Positions 12,001 to 25,747 of a stretch of 64,000 nucleotides of DNA are shown in pieces. Source of the DNA: Hippophae tibetana (lineage: Eukaryota > Streptophyta > Magnoliopsida > Rosales > Elaeagnaceae); contig CM072801.1 in assembly GCA_037013495.1 (NCBI GenBank), positions 80,833,816 to 80,897,815 of the forward strand, read 5' to 3'. The translations under genes were made by a program, and so were the position numbers. The notes beneath the pieces are model-generated. The model was not told the DNA's origin. It was given only the letters and a program-made list of their open reading frames with translations, and ran no database searches. Numbering within the stretch: position 1 is the stretch's first letter; every line of letters starts with the position of its first letter.

Positions 12001-13266
12001 CAAATTCCATCGTTTACATAACTTATCGAGGGTTTGAAGATTTTGTCGTAAATTTCCGGTTTACTTACTTTCGATTTAAATCAATAGAGTTGTAAATGAG
12101 ATATTGGATCCGAAAAAGGTTTCTTTATTTATTTGGTCATTAACTCTGTATTCTTCCTAAAAAACTATGGGAGTAGAAAAAGAAAGGGTCAAGTTTTCAA
12201 AACTTCAAAAATACGAAAACATTTGATGAATCAAACTTCCAACATCAAATGACCATAACTTTTGACTGGGGTAACGTAACGACTATTATAATATATCAAA
12301 TCGGAGCTCGTCTCGATCCATACAATAATTGTTAGCCTAGCATTGGAACCTGATTTCCGTACCCAAATTCCATCGTTTACATAACTTATCGAGTGTTTGA
12401 AGATTTTGTCGTAAATTTCCGGTTTACTTACTTTCGATCTGAATCAATAGAGCTGTAAATGAGATATTGGATCCGACAAAGGTTTCTTTATTTATTTGGT
12501 CAATAAATCTGTATTCTTCCTAAAAAACTATGGGAGGAGAAAAAGAAAGGGGCTAGTTTTCATAATATTAAAAATAACAAAACATTTGATGAATCAGACT
12601 TACAACATCAAATGACCATAACTTTTGACTGGGGTAACGTAACGACTATTATAATATATCAAATCGGAGCTCGTCTCGATCCATACAATAATTGTTAGCC
12701 ACGGAATGGAACCTGATTTCTGTACCCAAATTCCATCGTTTACAAAACTTATCGAGGGTTTGAAGATTTTGTCGTAAATTTCCGGTTTACTTACCTTCGA
12801 TATGATTCAATAGATCTGTAAATGAGATATTGGATCCGACAAAGGTTTCTATATTTATTTGATCATTAAATCTGTATTCTTCCTAAAAAAAACTATGGGA
12901 GTAGAAAAAGAAAGGGGCAAGTTTTCAAAACTTCAAAAATACGAAAACATTTGATGAATCAGACTTCCAACATCAAATGACCATAACTTTTAACTAGGGT
13001 ATCGTAACGACTATTATAATATATCAAAATCGGAGCTCGTCTCGATCCATACAATAATTGTTGGCCTAGCATTGGAACCTGATTTCCGTACCCAAATTCC
13101 ATCGTTTACATAACTTATCGAGGGTTTGAAGATTTTGTCGTAAATTTCCGGTTTACTTACTTTCCATTTGAATCAATAGAGCTGTAAATGAGATATTGGA
13201 TCCGAAAAAGGTTTCTTTATTTATTTGGTCATTAAATCTGTATTCTTCCTAAAAACGTATGGGAGC
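8901..13266. repeat. 12-monomer higher-order repeat, unit A
   Basis: The 4366-bp unit is repeated immediately downstream almost without change. Landmarks and their partners are 'caaaacttttgatgaatgag' (8941 and 13307), 'catccaacataaaatg'-type arm loss ('cataaaatg', 9334 and 13699), 'gagctcctctcgatcc' (about 9759 and 14125), 'cgataaatacaataattg' (11952 and 16318) and 'ctttccatttgaatc' (about 13160 and 17525). Inside the unit, a two-monomer alternation ('gactactgtaat...ggcctagc' and 'gactattgtaat...gtcctagc') repeats at about 9.7-11.7 kb, a nested dimer pattern. Unit A has eight A in the run before 'ctatggga' near 12892. Confidence 0.9.
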
Positions 13267-16200
13267 AGAAAAAGAAAGGGGCTAGTTTTCATAATTTCAA
13301 AAATAACAAAACTTTTGATGAATGAGACTTCCAACATCAAATGACCATAACTTTTGACTAGGGTATCGTAACGACTATTATAATATATCAAATCGGAGCT
13401 CGTCTCGATCCATACAATAATTGTTGGCCTCGGAATGGGACCTGATTTCTGTAAACAAATTCCATCGTTTACATAACTTATCGAGGGTTTTAAGATTTTG
13501 TCGTAAATTTGCGGTTTACTTACCTTCGATATGATTCAAGAGAGATGTAAATGAGATATTGGATCTGACAAAGGTTTCTTTATTTATTTGGTCATTAACT
13601 CTGTATTCTTCCTAAAAAACTATGGGAGTAGAAAAAGAAAGGGGCAAGTTTTCAAAACTTCAAAAATACGAAAACATTTGATGAATCAGACTTCCAACAT
13701 AAAATGACCATAACTTTTAACTAGGGTATCGTAACGACTATTATAATATATCAAAATCGGAGCTCGTCTCGATCCATACAATAATTGTTGGCCTAGCATT
13801 GGAACCTGATTTCCGTACCCAAATTCCATCGTTTACATAACTTATCGAGGGTTTGAATATTTTGTCGTAAATTTCCGGTTTACTTACTTTCGATTTGAAT
13901 CAATAGAGCTGTAAATGAGATATTGGATCCGAAAAAGGTTTCTTTATTTATTTGGTCATTAAATCTGTATTCTTCCTAAAAACGTATGGGAGCAGAAAAA
14001 GAAAGGGGCTAGTTTTCATAATTTCAAAAATAACAAAACATTTGATGAATGAGTCTTCCAACATCAAATGACCATAACTTTTGACTGGGGTATCGTAACG
14101 ACTACTGTAATATATCAAAATCGGAGCTCCTCTCGATCCATACAATAATTGTTGGCCTAGCATTGGAACCTGATTTCCATACCCAAATTCCATCGTTTAC
14201 ATAACTTATCGAGGGTTTGAAGATTTTGTCGTAAATTTCCGGTTTACTTACTTTCGATTTGAATCAATAGAGCTGTAAATGAGATATTGGATCCGAAAAA
14301 AGTTTCTTTATTTATTTGGTCATTAAATCTGTATTCTTCCTAAAAAACTATGGGAGGAGAAAAAGAAAGGGGCTAGTTTTCATAATTTCAAAAATAACAA
14401 AACATTTGATGAATCAGACTTTCAACATCAAATGACCATAACTTTTGACTAGGGTATCGTAACGACTATTGTAATATATCAAAATCGTAGCTCATCTCGA
14501 TCCATACAATAATTGTTGTCCTAGCATTGGAACCTGATTTCCGTACCCAAATTCCATCGTTTACATAACTTATCGAGGGTTTGAAGATTTTGTCATAAAT
14601 TTCCGGTTTACTTACTTTCGATTTGAATCAATAGAGCTGTAAATGAGATATTGGATCCGAAAAAGGTTTCTTTATTTATTTGGTCATTAAATCTGTATTC
14701 TTCCTAAAAACGTATGGGAGCAGAAAAAGAAAGGGGCTAGTTTTCATAATTTCAAAAATAACAAAACATTTGATGAATCAGACTTCCAACATCAAATGAC
14801 CATAACTTTTGACTGGGGTATCGTAACGACTACTGTAATATATCAAAATCGGAGCTCGTCTCGATCCATACAATAATTGTTGGCCTAGCATTGGAACCTG
14901 ATTTCCGTACCCAAATTCCATCGTTTACATAACTTATCGAGGGTTTGAAGATTTTGTCGTAAATTTCCGGTTTACTTACTTTCGATTTGAATCAATAGAG
15001 CTGTAAATGAGATATTGGATCCGAAAAAGGTTTCTTTATTTATTTGGTCATTAAATCTGTATTCTTCCTAAAAACGTATGGGAGCAGAAAAAGAAAGGGG
15101 CTAGTTTTCATAATTTCAAAAATAACAAAACATTTGATGAATCAGACTTTCAACATCAAATGACCATAACTTTTGACTGGGGTATCGTAACGACTATTGT
15201 AATATATCAAAATCGTAGCTCGTCTCGATCCATACAATAATTGTTGTCCTAGCATTGGAACCTGATTTCCGTACCCAAATTCCATCGTTTACATAACTTA
15301 TCGAGGGTTTGAAGATTTTGTCATAAATTTCCGGTTTACTTACTTTCGATTTGAATCAATAGAGCTGTAAATGAGATATTGGATCCGAAAAAGGTTTCTT
15401 TATTTATTTGGTCATTAAATCTGTATTCTTCCTAAAAACGTATGGGAGCAGAAAAAGAAAGGGGCTAGTTTTCATAATTTCAAAAATAACAAAACATTTG
15501 ATGAATCAGACTTCCAACATCAAATGACCATAACTTTTGACTGGGGTATCGTAACGACTACTGTAATATATCAAAATCGGAGCTCGTCTCGATCCATACA
15601 ATAATTGTTGGCCTAGCATTGGAACCTGATTTCCGTACCCAAATTCCATCGTTTACATAACTTATCGAGGGTTTGAAGATTTTGTCGTAAATTTCCGGTT
15701 TACTTACTTTCGATTTGAATCAATAGAGCTGTAAATGAGATATTGGATCCGAAAAAGGTTTCTTTATTTATTTGGTCATTAAATCTGTATTCTTCCTAAA
15801 AACGTATGGGAGCAGAAAAAGAAAGGGGCTAGTTTTCATAATTTCAAAAATAACAAAACATTTGATGAATCAGACTTCCAACATCAAATGACCATAACTT
15901 TTGACTGGGGTATCGTAACGACTACTGTAATATATCAAAATCGGAGCTCGTCTCGATCCATACAATAATTGTTGGCCTAGCATTGGAACCTGATTTCCGT
16001 ACCCAAATTCCATCGTTTACATAACTTATCGAGGGTTTGAAGATTTTGTCGTAAATTTCCGGTTTACTTACTTTCGATTTGAATCAATAGAGCTGTAAAT
16101 GAGATATTGGATCCGAAAAAAGTTTCTTTATTTATTTGGTCATTAAATCTGTATTCTTCCTAAAAAACTATGGGAGGAGAAAAAGAAAGGGGCTAGTTTT

Positions 16201-17632
16201 CATAATTTCAAAAATAACAAAACATTTGATGAATCAGACTTACAACATCAAATGACCATAACTTTTGACTGGGGTAACGTAACGACTATTATAATATATC
16301 AAATCGGAGCTCGTCTCGATAAATACAATAATTGTTTGCCTCGGAATGGAACCTGATTTCCGTACCCAAATTCCATCGTTTACATAACTTATCGAGGGTT
16401 TGAAGCTTTTGTCGTAAATTTCCGGTTTACTTACTTTCGATTTAAATCAATAGAGTTGTAAATGAGATATTGGATCCGAAAAAGGTTTCTTTATTTATTT
16501 GGTCATTAACTCTGTATTCTTCCTAAAAAACTATGGGAGTAGAAAAAGAAAGGGTCAAGTTTTCAAAACTTCAAAAATACGAAAACATTTGATGAATCAA
16601 ACTTCCAACATCAAATGACCATAACTTTTGACTGGGGTAACGTAACGACTATTATAATATATCAAATCGGAGCTCGTCTCGATCCATACAATAATTGTTA
16701 GCCTAGCATTGGAACCTGATTTCCGTACCCAAATTCCATCGTTTACATAACTTATCGAGTGTTTGAAGATTTTGTCGTAAATTTCCGGTTTACTTACTTT
16801 CGATCTGAATCAATAGAGCTGTAAATGAGATATTGGATCCGACAAAGGTTTCTTTATTTATTTGGTCAATAAATCTGTATTCTTCCTAAAAAACTATGGG
16901 AGGAGAAAAAGAAAGGGGCTAGTTTTCATAATATTAAAAATAACAAAACATTTGATGAATCAGACTTACAACATCAAATGACCATAACTTTTGACTGGGG
17001 TAACGTAACGACTATTATAATATATCAAATCGGAGCTCGTCTCGATCCATACAATAATTGTTAGCCACGGAATGGAACCTGATTTCTGTACCCAAATTCC
17101 ATCGTTTACAAAACTTATCGAGGGTTTGAAGATTTTGTCGTAAATTTCCGGTTTACTTACCTTCGATATGATTCAATAGATCTGTAAATGAGATATTGGA
17201 TCCGACAAAGGTTTCTATATTTATTTGATCATTAAATCTGTATTCTTCCTAAAAAAACTATGGGAGTAGAAAAAGAAAGGGGCAAGTTTTCAAAACTTCA
17301 AAAATACGAAAACATTTGATGAATCAGACTTCCAACATCAAATGACCATAACTTTTAACTAGGGTATCGTAACGACTATTATAATATATCAAAATCGGAG
17401 CTCGTCTCGATCCATACAATAATTGTTGGCCTAGCATTGGAACCTGATTTCCGTACCCAAATTCCATCGTTTACATAACTTATCGAGGGTTTGAAGATTT
17501 TGTCGTAAATTTCCGGTTTACTTACTTTCCATTTGAATCAATAGAGCTGTAAATGAGATATTGGATCCGAAAAAGGTTTCTTTATTTATTTGGTCATTAA
17601 ATCTGTATTCTTCCTAAAAACGTATGGGAGCA
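13267..17632. repeat. 12-monomer higher-order repeat, unit B
   Basis: This is the second tandem copy of the 4366-bp unit. By eye only scattered differences from unit A are seen, for example 'gaagcttttgtcg' near 16404 where A has 'gaagattttgtcg', and seven rather than eight A in the run near 17250, which changes the offset from 4366 to 4365. Such similarity over more than 4 kb indicates recent duplication or conversion. Confidence 0.9.
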
Positions 17633-20600
17633 GAAAAAGAAAGGGGCTAGTTTTCATAATTTCAAAAATAACAAAACATTTGATGAATCAGACTTACAAC
17701 ATCAAATGACCATAACTTTTGACTGGGGTAACGTAACGACTATTATATTATATCAAATCGGAGGTCGTCTCGATCCATACAATAATTGTTTGCCTCGGAA
17801 TGGAACCTGATTTCCGTACCCAAATTCCATCATTTACATAACTTATCGAGGGTTTGAAGATTTTGTCGTAAATTTCCGGTTTACTTACTTTCGATTTAAA
17901 TCAATAGAGCTGTAAATGAGATATTGGATCCGAAAAAGGTTTCTTTATTTATTTGGTCATTAACTCTGTATTCTTCCTAAAAAACTATGGGAGTAGAAAA
18001 AGAAAGGGTCAAGTTTTCAAAACTTCAAAAATACGAAAACATTTGATGAATCAAACTTCCAACATCAAATGACCATAACTTTTGACTGGGGTAACGTAAC
18101 GACTATCATAATATATCAAATCGGAGCTCGTCTCGATCCATACAATAATTGTTAGCCTAGCATTGGAACCTGATTTCCGTACCCAAATTCCATCGTTTAC
18201 AAAACTTATCGAGTGTTTGAAGATTTTGTCGTAAATTTCCGGTTTACTTACTTTCGATCTGAATCAATAGAGCTGTAAATGAGATATTGGATCCGACAAA
18301 GGTTTCTTTATTTATTTGGTCAATAAATCTGTATTCTTCCTAAAAAACTATGGGAGGAGAAAAAGAAAGGGGCTAGTTTTCATAATATTAAAAATAACAA
18401 AACATTTGATGAATCAGACTTACAACATCAAATGGCCATAACTTTTGACTGGGGTAACGTAACGACTATTATAATATATCAAATCGGAGCTCGTCTCGAT
18501 CCATACAATAATTGTTTGCCTCGGAATGGAACCTGATTTCTGTACCCAAATTCCATCGTTTACAAAACTTATCGAGGGTTTGAAGATTTTGTCGTAAATT
18601 TCCGGTTTACTTACCTTCGATATGATTCAATAGATCTGTAAATGAGATATTGGATCCGAAAAAGGTTTCTTTATTTATTTGGTCATTAAATCTGTATTCT
18701 TCCTAAAAACGTATGGGAGCAGAAAAAGAAAGGGGCTAGTTTTCATAATTTCAAAAATAACAAAACATTTGATGAATGAGTCTTCCAACATCAAATGACC
18801 ATAACTTTTGACTGGGGTATCGTAACGACTACTGTAATATATCAAAATCGGAGCTCCTCTCGATCCATACAATAATTGTTGGCCTAGCATTGGAACCTGA
18901 TTTCCATACCCAAATTCCATCGTTTACATAACTTATCGAGGGTTTGAAGATTTTGTCGTAAATTTCCGGTTTACTTACTTTCGATTTGAATCAATAGAGC
19001 TGTAAATGAGATATTGGGTCCGAAAAAAGTTTCTTTATTTATTTGGTCATTAAATCTGTATTCTTCCTAAAAAACTATGGGAGGAGAAAAAGAAAGGGGC
19101 TAGTTTTCATAATTTCAAAAATAACAAAACATTTGATGAATCAGACTTTCAACATCAAATGACCATAACTTTTGACTAGGGTATCGTAACGACTATTGTA
19201 ATATATCAAAATCGTAGCTCGTCTCGATCCATACAATAATTGTTGTCCTAGCATTGGAACCTGATTTCCGTACCCAAATTCCATCGTTTACATAACTTAT
19301 CGAGGGTTTGAAGATTTTGTCATAAATTTCCGGTTTACTTACTTTCGATTTGAATCAATAGAGCTGTAAATGAGATATTGGATCCGAAAAAGGTTTCTTT
19401 ATTTATTTGGTCATTAAATCTGTATTCTTCCTAAAAACGTATGGGAGCAGAAAAAGAAAGGGGCTAGTTTTCATAATTTCAAAAATAACAAAACATTTGA
19501 TGAATCAGACTTCCAACATCAAATGACCATAACTTTTGACTGGGGTATCGTAACGACTACTGTAATATATCAAAATCGGAGCTCGTCTCGATCCATACAA
19601 TAATTGTTGGCCTAGCATTGGAACCTGATTTCCGTACCCAAATTCCATCGTTTACATAACTTATCGAGGGTTTGAAGATTTTGTCGTAAATTTCCGGTTT
19701 ACTTACTTTCGATTTGAATCAATAGAGCTGTAAATGAGATATTGGATCCGAAAAAGGTTTCTTTATTTATTTGGTCATTAAATCAGTATTCTTCCTAAAA
19801 ACGTATGGGAGCAGAAAAAGAAAGGGGCTAGTTTTCATAATTTCAAAAATAACAAAACATTTGATGAATCAGACTTTCAACATCAAATGACCATAACTTT
19901 TGACTGGGGTATCGTAACGACTATTGTAATATATCAAAATCGTAGCTCGTCTCGATCCATACAATAATTGTTGTCCTAGCATTGGAACCTGATTTCCGTA
20001 CCCAAATTCCATCGTTTACATAACTTATCGAGGGTTTGAAGATTTTGTCATAAATTTCCGGTTTACTTACTTTCGATTTGAATCAATAGAGCTGTAAATG
20101 AGATATTGGATCCGAAAAAGGTTTCTTTATTTATTTGATCATTAAATCTGTATTCTTCCTAAAAACGTATGGGAGCAGAAAAAGAAAGGGGCTAGTTTTC
20201 ATAATTTCAAAAATAACAAAACATTTGATGAATCAGACTTCCAACATCAAATGACCATAACTTTTGACTGGGGTATCGTAACGACTACTGTAATATATCA
20301 AAATCGGAGCTCGTCTCGATCCATACAATAATTGTTGGCCTAGCATTGGAACCTGATTTCCGTACCCAAATTCCATCGTTTACATAACTTATCGAGGGTT
20401 TGAAGATTTTGTCGTAAATTTCCGGTTTACTTACTTTCGATTTGAATCAATAGAGCTGTAAATGAGATATTGGATCCGAAAAAGGTTTCTTTATTTATTT
20501 GGTCATTAAATCTATATTCTTCCTAAAAACGTATGGGAGCAGAAAAAGAAAGGGGCTAGTTTTCATAATTTCAAAAATAACAAAACATTTGATGAATCAG

Positions 20601-20672
20601 ACTTCCAACATCAAATGACCATAACTTTTGACTGGGGTATCGTAACGACTACTGTAATATATCAAAATCGGA
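17400..20672. repeat. 9-monomer higher-order repeat, unit 1 (derivative of the 12-mer)
   Basis: The 3273-bp unit is followed by a second copy. Rare markers at this spacing are 'ctttccatttg' (17525 and 20798), 'tattatattatatc' (17741 and 21014), 'ggaggtcgtctcg' and 'caaatggccataac' (about 18430 and 21703). Its parts match different portions of the 12-mer: about 17400-17630 matches the end of units A and B, about 17680-18655 matches A near 11860-12840, and from about 18660 it matches A from 9567. Unit 1 has one disrupted GGATCC (gggtcc near 19017). Confidence 0.85.
18540..18900. repeat. Junction monomer joining two parts of the 12-mer
   Basis: The left side reads 'ttcgatatgattcaatag' with 'gatctgtaaatgag', as at about 12797-12830 in unit A. 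From about 18656 it reads 'ccgaaaaaggtttctttatt' and 'ccaacatcaaatgacc' preceded by 'gaatgagtctt', as from about 9567. Compared with a complete 12-mer the join skips three monomers, which turns a 12-monomer period into nine. The same join recurs at about 21930 in the second 9-mer. Confidence 0.75.
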
Positions 20673-23600
20673 GCTCGTCTCGATCCATACAATAATTGTT
20701 GGCCTAGCATTGGAACCTGATTTCCGTACCCAAATTCCATCGTTTACATAACTTATCGAGGGTTTGAAGATTTTGTCGTAAATTTCCGGTTTACTTACTT
20801 TCCATTTGAATCAATAGAGCTGTAAATGAGATATTGGATCCGAAAAAGGTTTCTTTATTTATTTGGTCATTAAATCTGTATTCTTCCTAAAAACGTATGG
20901 GAGCAGAAAAAGAAAGGGGCTAGTTTTCATAATTTCAAAAATAACAAAACATTTGATGAATCAGACTTACAACATCAAATGACCATAACTTTTGACTGGG
21001 GTAACGTAACGACTATTATATTATATCAAATCGGAGGTCGTCTCGATCCATACAATAATTGTTTGCCTCGGAATGGAACCTGATTTCCGTACCCAAATTC
21101 CATCATTTACATAACTTATCGAGGGTTTGAAGATTTTGTCGTAAATTTCCGGTTTACTTACTTTCGATTTAAATCAATAGAGCTGTAAATGAGATATTGG
21201 ATCCGAAAAAGGTTTCTTTATTTATTTGGTCATTAACTCTGTATTCTTCCTAAAAAACTATGGGAGTAGAAAAAGAAAGGGTCAAGTTTTCAAAACTTCA
21301 AAAATACGAAAACATTTGATGAATCAAACTTCCAACATCAAATGACCATAACTTTTGACTGGGGTAACGTAACGACTATCATAATATATCAAATCGGAGC
21401 TCGTCTCGATCCATACAATAATTGTTAGCCTAGCATTGGAACCTGATTTCCGTACCCAAATTCCATCGTTTACAAAACTTATCGAGTGTTTGAAGATTTT
21501 GTCGTAAATTTCCGGTTTACTTACTTTCGATCTGAATCAATAGAGCTGTAAATGAGATATTGGATCCGACAAAGGTTTCTTTATTTATTTGGTCAATAAA
21601 TCTGTATTCTTCCTAAAAAACTATGGGAGGAGAAAAAGAAAGGGGCTAGTTTTCATAATATTAAAAATAACAAAACATTTGATGAATCAGACTTACAACA
21701 TCAAATGGCCATAACTTTTGACTGGGGTAACGTAACGACTATTATAATATATCAAATCGGAGCTCGTCTCGATCCATACAATAATTGTTTGCCTCGGAAT
21801 GGAACCTGATTTCTGTACCCAAATTCCATCGTTTACAAAACTTATCGAGGGTTTGAAGATTTTGTCGTAAATTTCCGGTTTACTTACCTTCGATATGATT
21901 CAATAGATCTGTAAATGAGATATTGGATCCGAAAAAGGTTTCTTTATTTATTTGGTCATTAAATCTGTATTCTTCCTAAAAACGTATGGGAGCAGAAAAA
22001 GAAAGGGGCTAGTTTTCATAATTTCAAAAATAACAAAACATTTGATGAATGAGTCTTCCAACATCAAATGACCATAACTTTTGACTGGGGTATCGTAACG
22101 ACTACTGTAATATATCAAAATCGGAGCTCCTCTCGATCCATACAATAATTGTTGGCCTAGCATTGGAACCTGATTTCCATACCCAAATTCCATCGTTTAC
22201 ATAACTTATCGAGGGTTTGAAGATTTTGTCGTAAATTTCCGGTTTACTTACTTTCGATTTGAATCAATAGAGCTGTAAATGAGATATTGGATCCGAAAAA
22301 AGTTTCTTTATTTATTTGGTCATTAAATCTGTATTCTTCCTAAAAAACTATGGGAGGAGAAAAAGAAAGGGGCTAGTTTTCATAATTTCAAAAATAACAA
22401 AACATTTGATGAATCAGACTTTCAACATCAAATGACCATAACTTTTGACTAGGGTATCGTAACGACTATTGTAATATATCAAAATCGTAGCTCGTCTCGA
22501 TCCATACAATAATTGTTGTCCTAGCATTGGAACCTGATTTCCGTACCCAAATTCCATCGTTTACATAACTTATCGAGGGTTTGAAGATTTTGTCATAAAT
22601 TTCCGGTTTACTTACTTTCGATTTGAATCAATAGAGCTGTAAATGAGATATTGGATCCGAAAAAGGTTTCTTTATTTATTTGGTCATTAAATCTGTATTC
22701 TTCCTAAAAACGTATGGGAGCAGAAAAAGAAAGGGGCTAGTTTTCATAATTTCAAAAATAACAAAACATTTGATGAATCAGACTTCCAACATCAAATGAC
22801 CATAACTTTTGACTGGGGTATCGTAACGACTACTGTAATATATCAAAATCGGAGCTCGTCTCGATCCATACAATAATTGTTGGCCTAGCATTGGAACCTG
22901 ATTTCCGTACCCAAATTCCATCGTTTACATAACTTATCGAGGGTTTGAAGATTTTGTCGTAAATTTCCGGTTTACTTACTTTCGATTTGAATCAATAGAG
23001 CTGTAAATGAGATATTGGATCCGAAAAAGGTTTCTTTATTTATTTGGTCATTAAATCAGTATTCTTCCTAAAAACGTATGGGAGCAGAAAAAGAAAGGGG
23101 CTAGTTTTCATAATTTCAAAAATAACAAAACATTTGATGAATCAGACTTTCAACATCAAATGACCATAACTTTTGACTGGGGTATCGTAACGACTATTGT
23201 AATATATCAAAATCGTAGCTCGTCTCGATCCATACAATAATTGTTGTCCTAGCATTGGAACCTGATTTCCGTACCCAAATTCCATCGTTTACATAACTTA
23301 TCGAGGGTTTGAAGATTTTGTCATAAATTTCCGGTTTACTTACTTTCGATTTGAATCAATAGAGCTGTAAATGAGATATTGGATCCGAAAAAGGTTTCTT
23401 TATTTATTTGATCATTAAATCTGTATTCTTCCTAAAAACGTATGGGAGCAGAAAAAGAAAGGGGCTAGTTTTCATAATTTCAAAAATAACAAAACATTTG
23501 ATGAATCAGACTTCCAACATCAAATGACCATAACTTTTGACTGGGGTATCGTAACGACTACTGTAATATATCAAAATCGGAGCTCGTCTCGATCCATACA

Positions 23601-23945
23601 ATAATTGTTGGCCTAGCATTGGAACCTGATTTCCGTACCCAAATTCCATCGTTTACATAACTTATCGAGGGTTTGAAGATTTTGTCGTAAATTTCCGGTT
23701 TACTTACTTTCGATTTGAATCAATAGAGCTGTAAATGAGATATTGGATCCGAAAAAGGTTTCTTTATTTATTTGGTCATTAAATCTATATTCTTCCTAAA
23801 AACGTATGGGAGCAGAAAAAGAAAGGGGCTAGTTTTCATAATTTCAAAAATAACAAAACATTTGATGAATCAGACTTCCAACATCAAATGACCATAACTT
23901 TTGACTGGGGTATCGTAACGACTACTGTAATATATCAAAATCGGA
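20673..23945. repeat. 9-monomer higher-order repeat, unit 2
   Basis: This second tandem copy of the 3273-bp unit is almost identical to unit 1. They share the rare 'aaatcagtattcttcc' (about 19782 and 23055), 'tttatttgatcattaaat' in a normally 'ggtcatt' monomer (about 20132 and 23405) and 'aaatctatattcttcc' (about 20509 and 23782). From about 21933 it also stays in register with unit A at an offset of 12366 bp. Confidence 0.86.
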
Positions 23946-25747
23946 GCTCGTCTCGATCCATACAATAATTGTTGGCCTAGCATTGGAACCTGATTTCCGT
24001 ACCCAAATTCCATCGTTTACATAACTTATCGAGGGTTTGAAGATTTTGTCGTAAATTTCCGGTTTACTTACTTTCGATTTGAATCAATAGAGCTGTAAAT
24101 GAGATATTGGATCCGAAAAAAGTTTCTTTATTTATTTGGTCATTAAATCTGTATTCTTCCTAAAAAACTATGGGAGGAGAAAAAGAAAGGGGCTAGTTTT
24201 CATAATATTAAAAATAACAAAACATTTGATGAATCAGACTTACAACATCAAATGACCATAACTTTTGACTGGGGTAACGTAACGACTATTATAATATATC
24301 AAATCGGAGCTCGTCTCGATAAATACAATAATTGTTTGCCTCGGAATGGAACCTGATTTCCGTACCCAAATTCCATCGTTTACATAACTTATCGAGGGTT
24401 TGAAGATTTTGTCGTAAATTTCCGGTTTACTTACTTTCGATTTAAATCAATAGAGTTGTAAATGAGATATTGGATCCGAAAAAGGTTTCTTTATTTATTT
24501 GGTCATTAACTCTGTATTCTTCCTAAAAAACTATGGGAGTAGAAAAAGAAAGGGTCAAGTTTTCAAAACTTCAAAAATACGAAAACATTTGATGAATCAA
24601 ACTTCCAACATCAAATGACCATAACTTTTGACTGGGGTAACGTAACGACTATTATAATATATCAAATCGGAGCTCGTCTCGATCCATACAATAATTGTTA
24701 GCCTAGCATTGGAACCTGATTTCCGTACCCAAATTCCATCGTTTACATAACTTATCGAGTGTTTGAAGATTTTGTCGTAAATTTCCGGTTTACTTACTTT
24801 CGATCTAAATCAATAGAGCTGTAAATGAGATATTGGATCCGACAAAGGTTTCTTTATTTATTTGGTCAATAAATCTGTATTCTTCCTAAAAAACTATGGG
24901 AGGAGAAAAAGAAAGGGGCTAGTTTTCATAATATTAAAAATAACAAAACATTTGATGAATCAGACTTACAACATCAAATGACCATAACTTTTGACTGGGG
25001 TAACGTAACGACTATTAAAATATATCACATCGGAGCTCGTCTCGATCCATACAATAATTGTTAGCCTCGGAATGGAACCTGATTTCTGTACCCAAATTCC
25101 ATCGTTTACAAAACTTATCGAGGGTTTGAAGATTTTGTCGTAAATTTCCGGTTTACTTACCTTCGATATGATTCAATAGATCTGTAAATGAGATATTGGA
25201 TCCGACAAAGGTTTCTATATTTATTTGATCATTAAATCTGTATTCTTCCTAAAAAAAACTATGGGAGTAGAAAAAGAAAGGGGCAAGTTTTCAAAACTTC
25301 AAAAATACGAAAACATTTGATGAATCAGACTTCCAACATCAAATGACCATAACTTTTAACTAGGGTATCGTAACGACTATTATAATATATCAAAATCGGA
25401 GCTCGTCTCGATCCATACAATAATTGTTGGCCTAGAATTGGAACCTGATTTCCGTACCCAAATTCCATCGTTTACATAACTTATCGAGGGTTTGAAGATT
25501 TTGTCGTAAATTTCCGGTTTACTTACTTTCGATTTGAATCAATAGAGCTGTAAATGAGATATTGGATCCGAAAAAGGTTTCTTTATTAATTTGGTCATTA
25601 AATCTGTATTCTTCCTAAAAACGTATGGGAGCAGAAAAAGAAAGGGGCTAGTTTTCATAATTTCAAAAATAACAAAACATTTGATTAATCAGACTTCCAA
25701 CATCAAATGACCATAACTTTTGACTGGGGTATCGTAACGACTACTGT
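23946..25747. repeat. Completion of another 12-mer copy
   Basis: Instead of a third 9-mer, the array continues with the rest of the 12-mer: 'cgataaatacaataattg' at 24318 matches 11952 and 16318 (offsets 12366 and 8000), and an eight-A run near 25250 matches unit A rather than B. With the second half of the preceding unit, about 21933-25670 is a third, more diverged copy of most of the 12-mer. Private changes include 'attaaaatatatcacatcgg' near 25015, 'cctagaattgg' near 25432 and 'gatttgattaatcag'-type arm loss near 25683. Confidence 0.75.

Noticed and set aside
9582-22193. Four identical 81-codon bottom-strand frames (9582, 13948, 18675, 21948) as a conserved protein
   Set aside because: Identity at the nucleotide level comes from copying of the 12-mer and 9-mer units, not protein selection. 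The surrounding non-frame sequence is equally identical.
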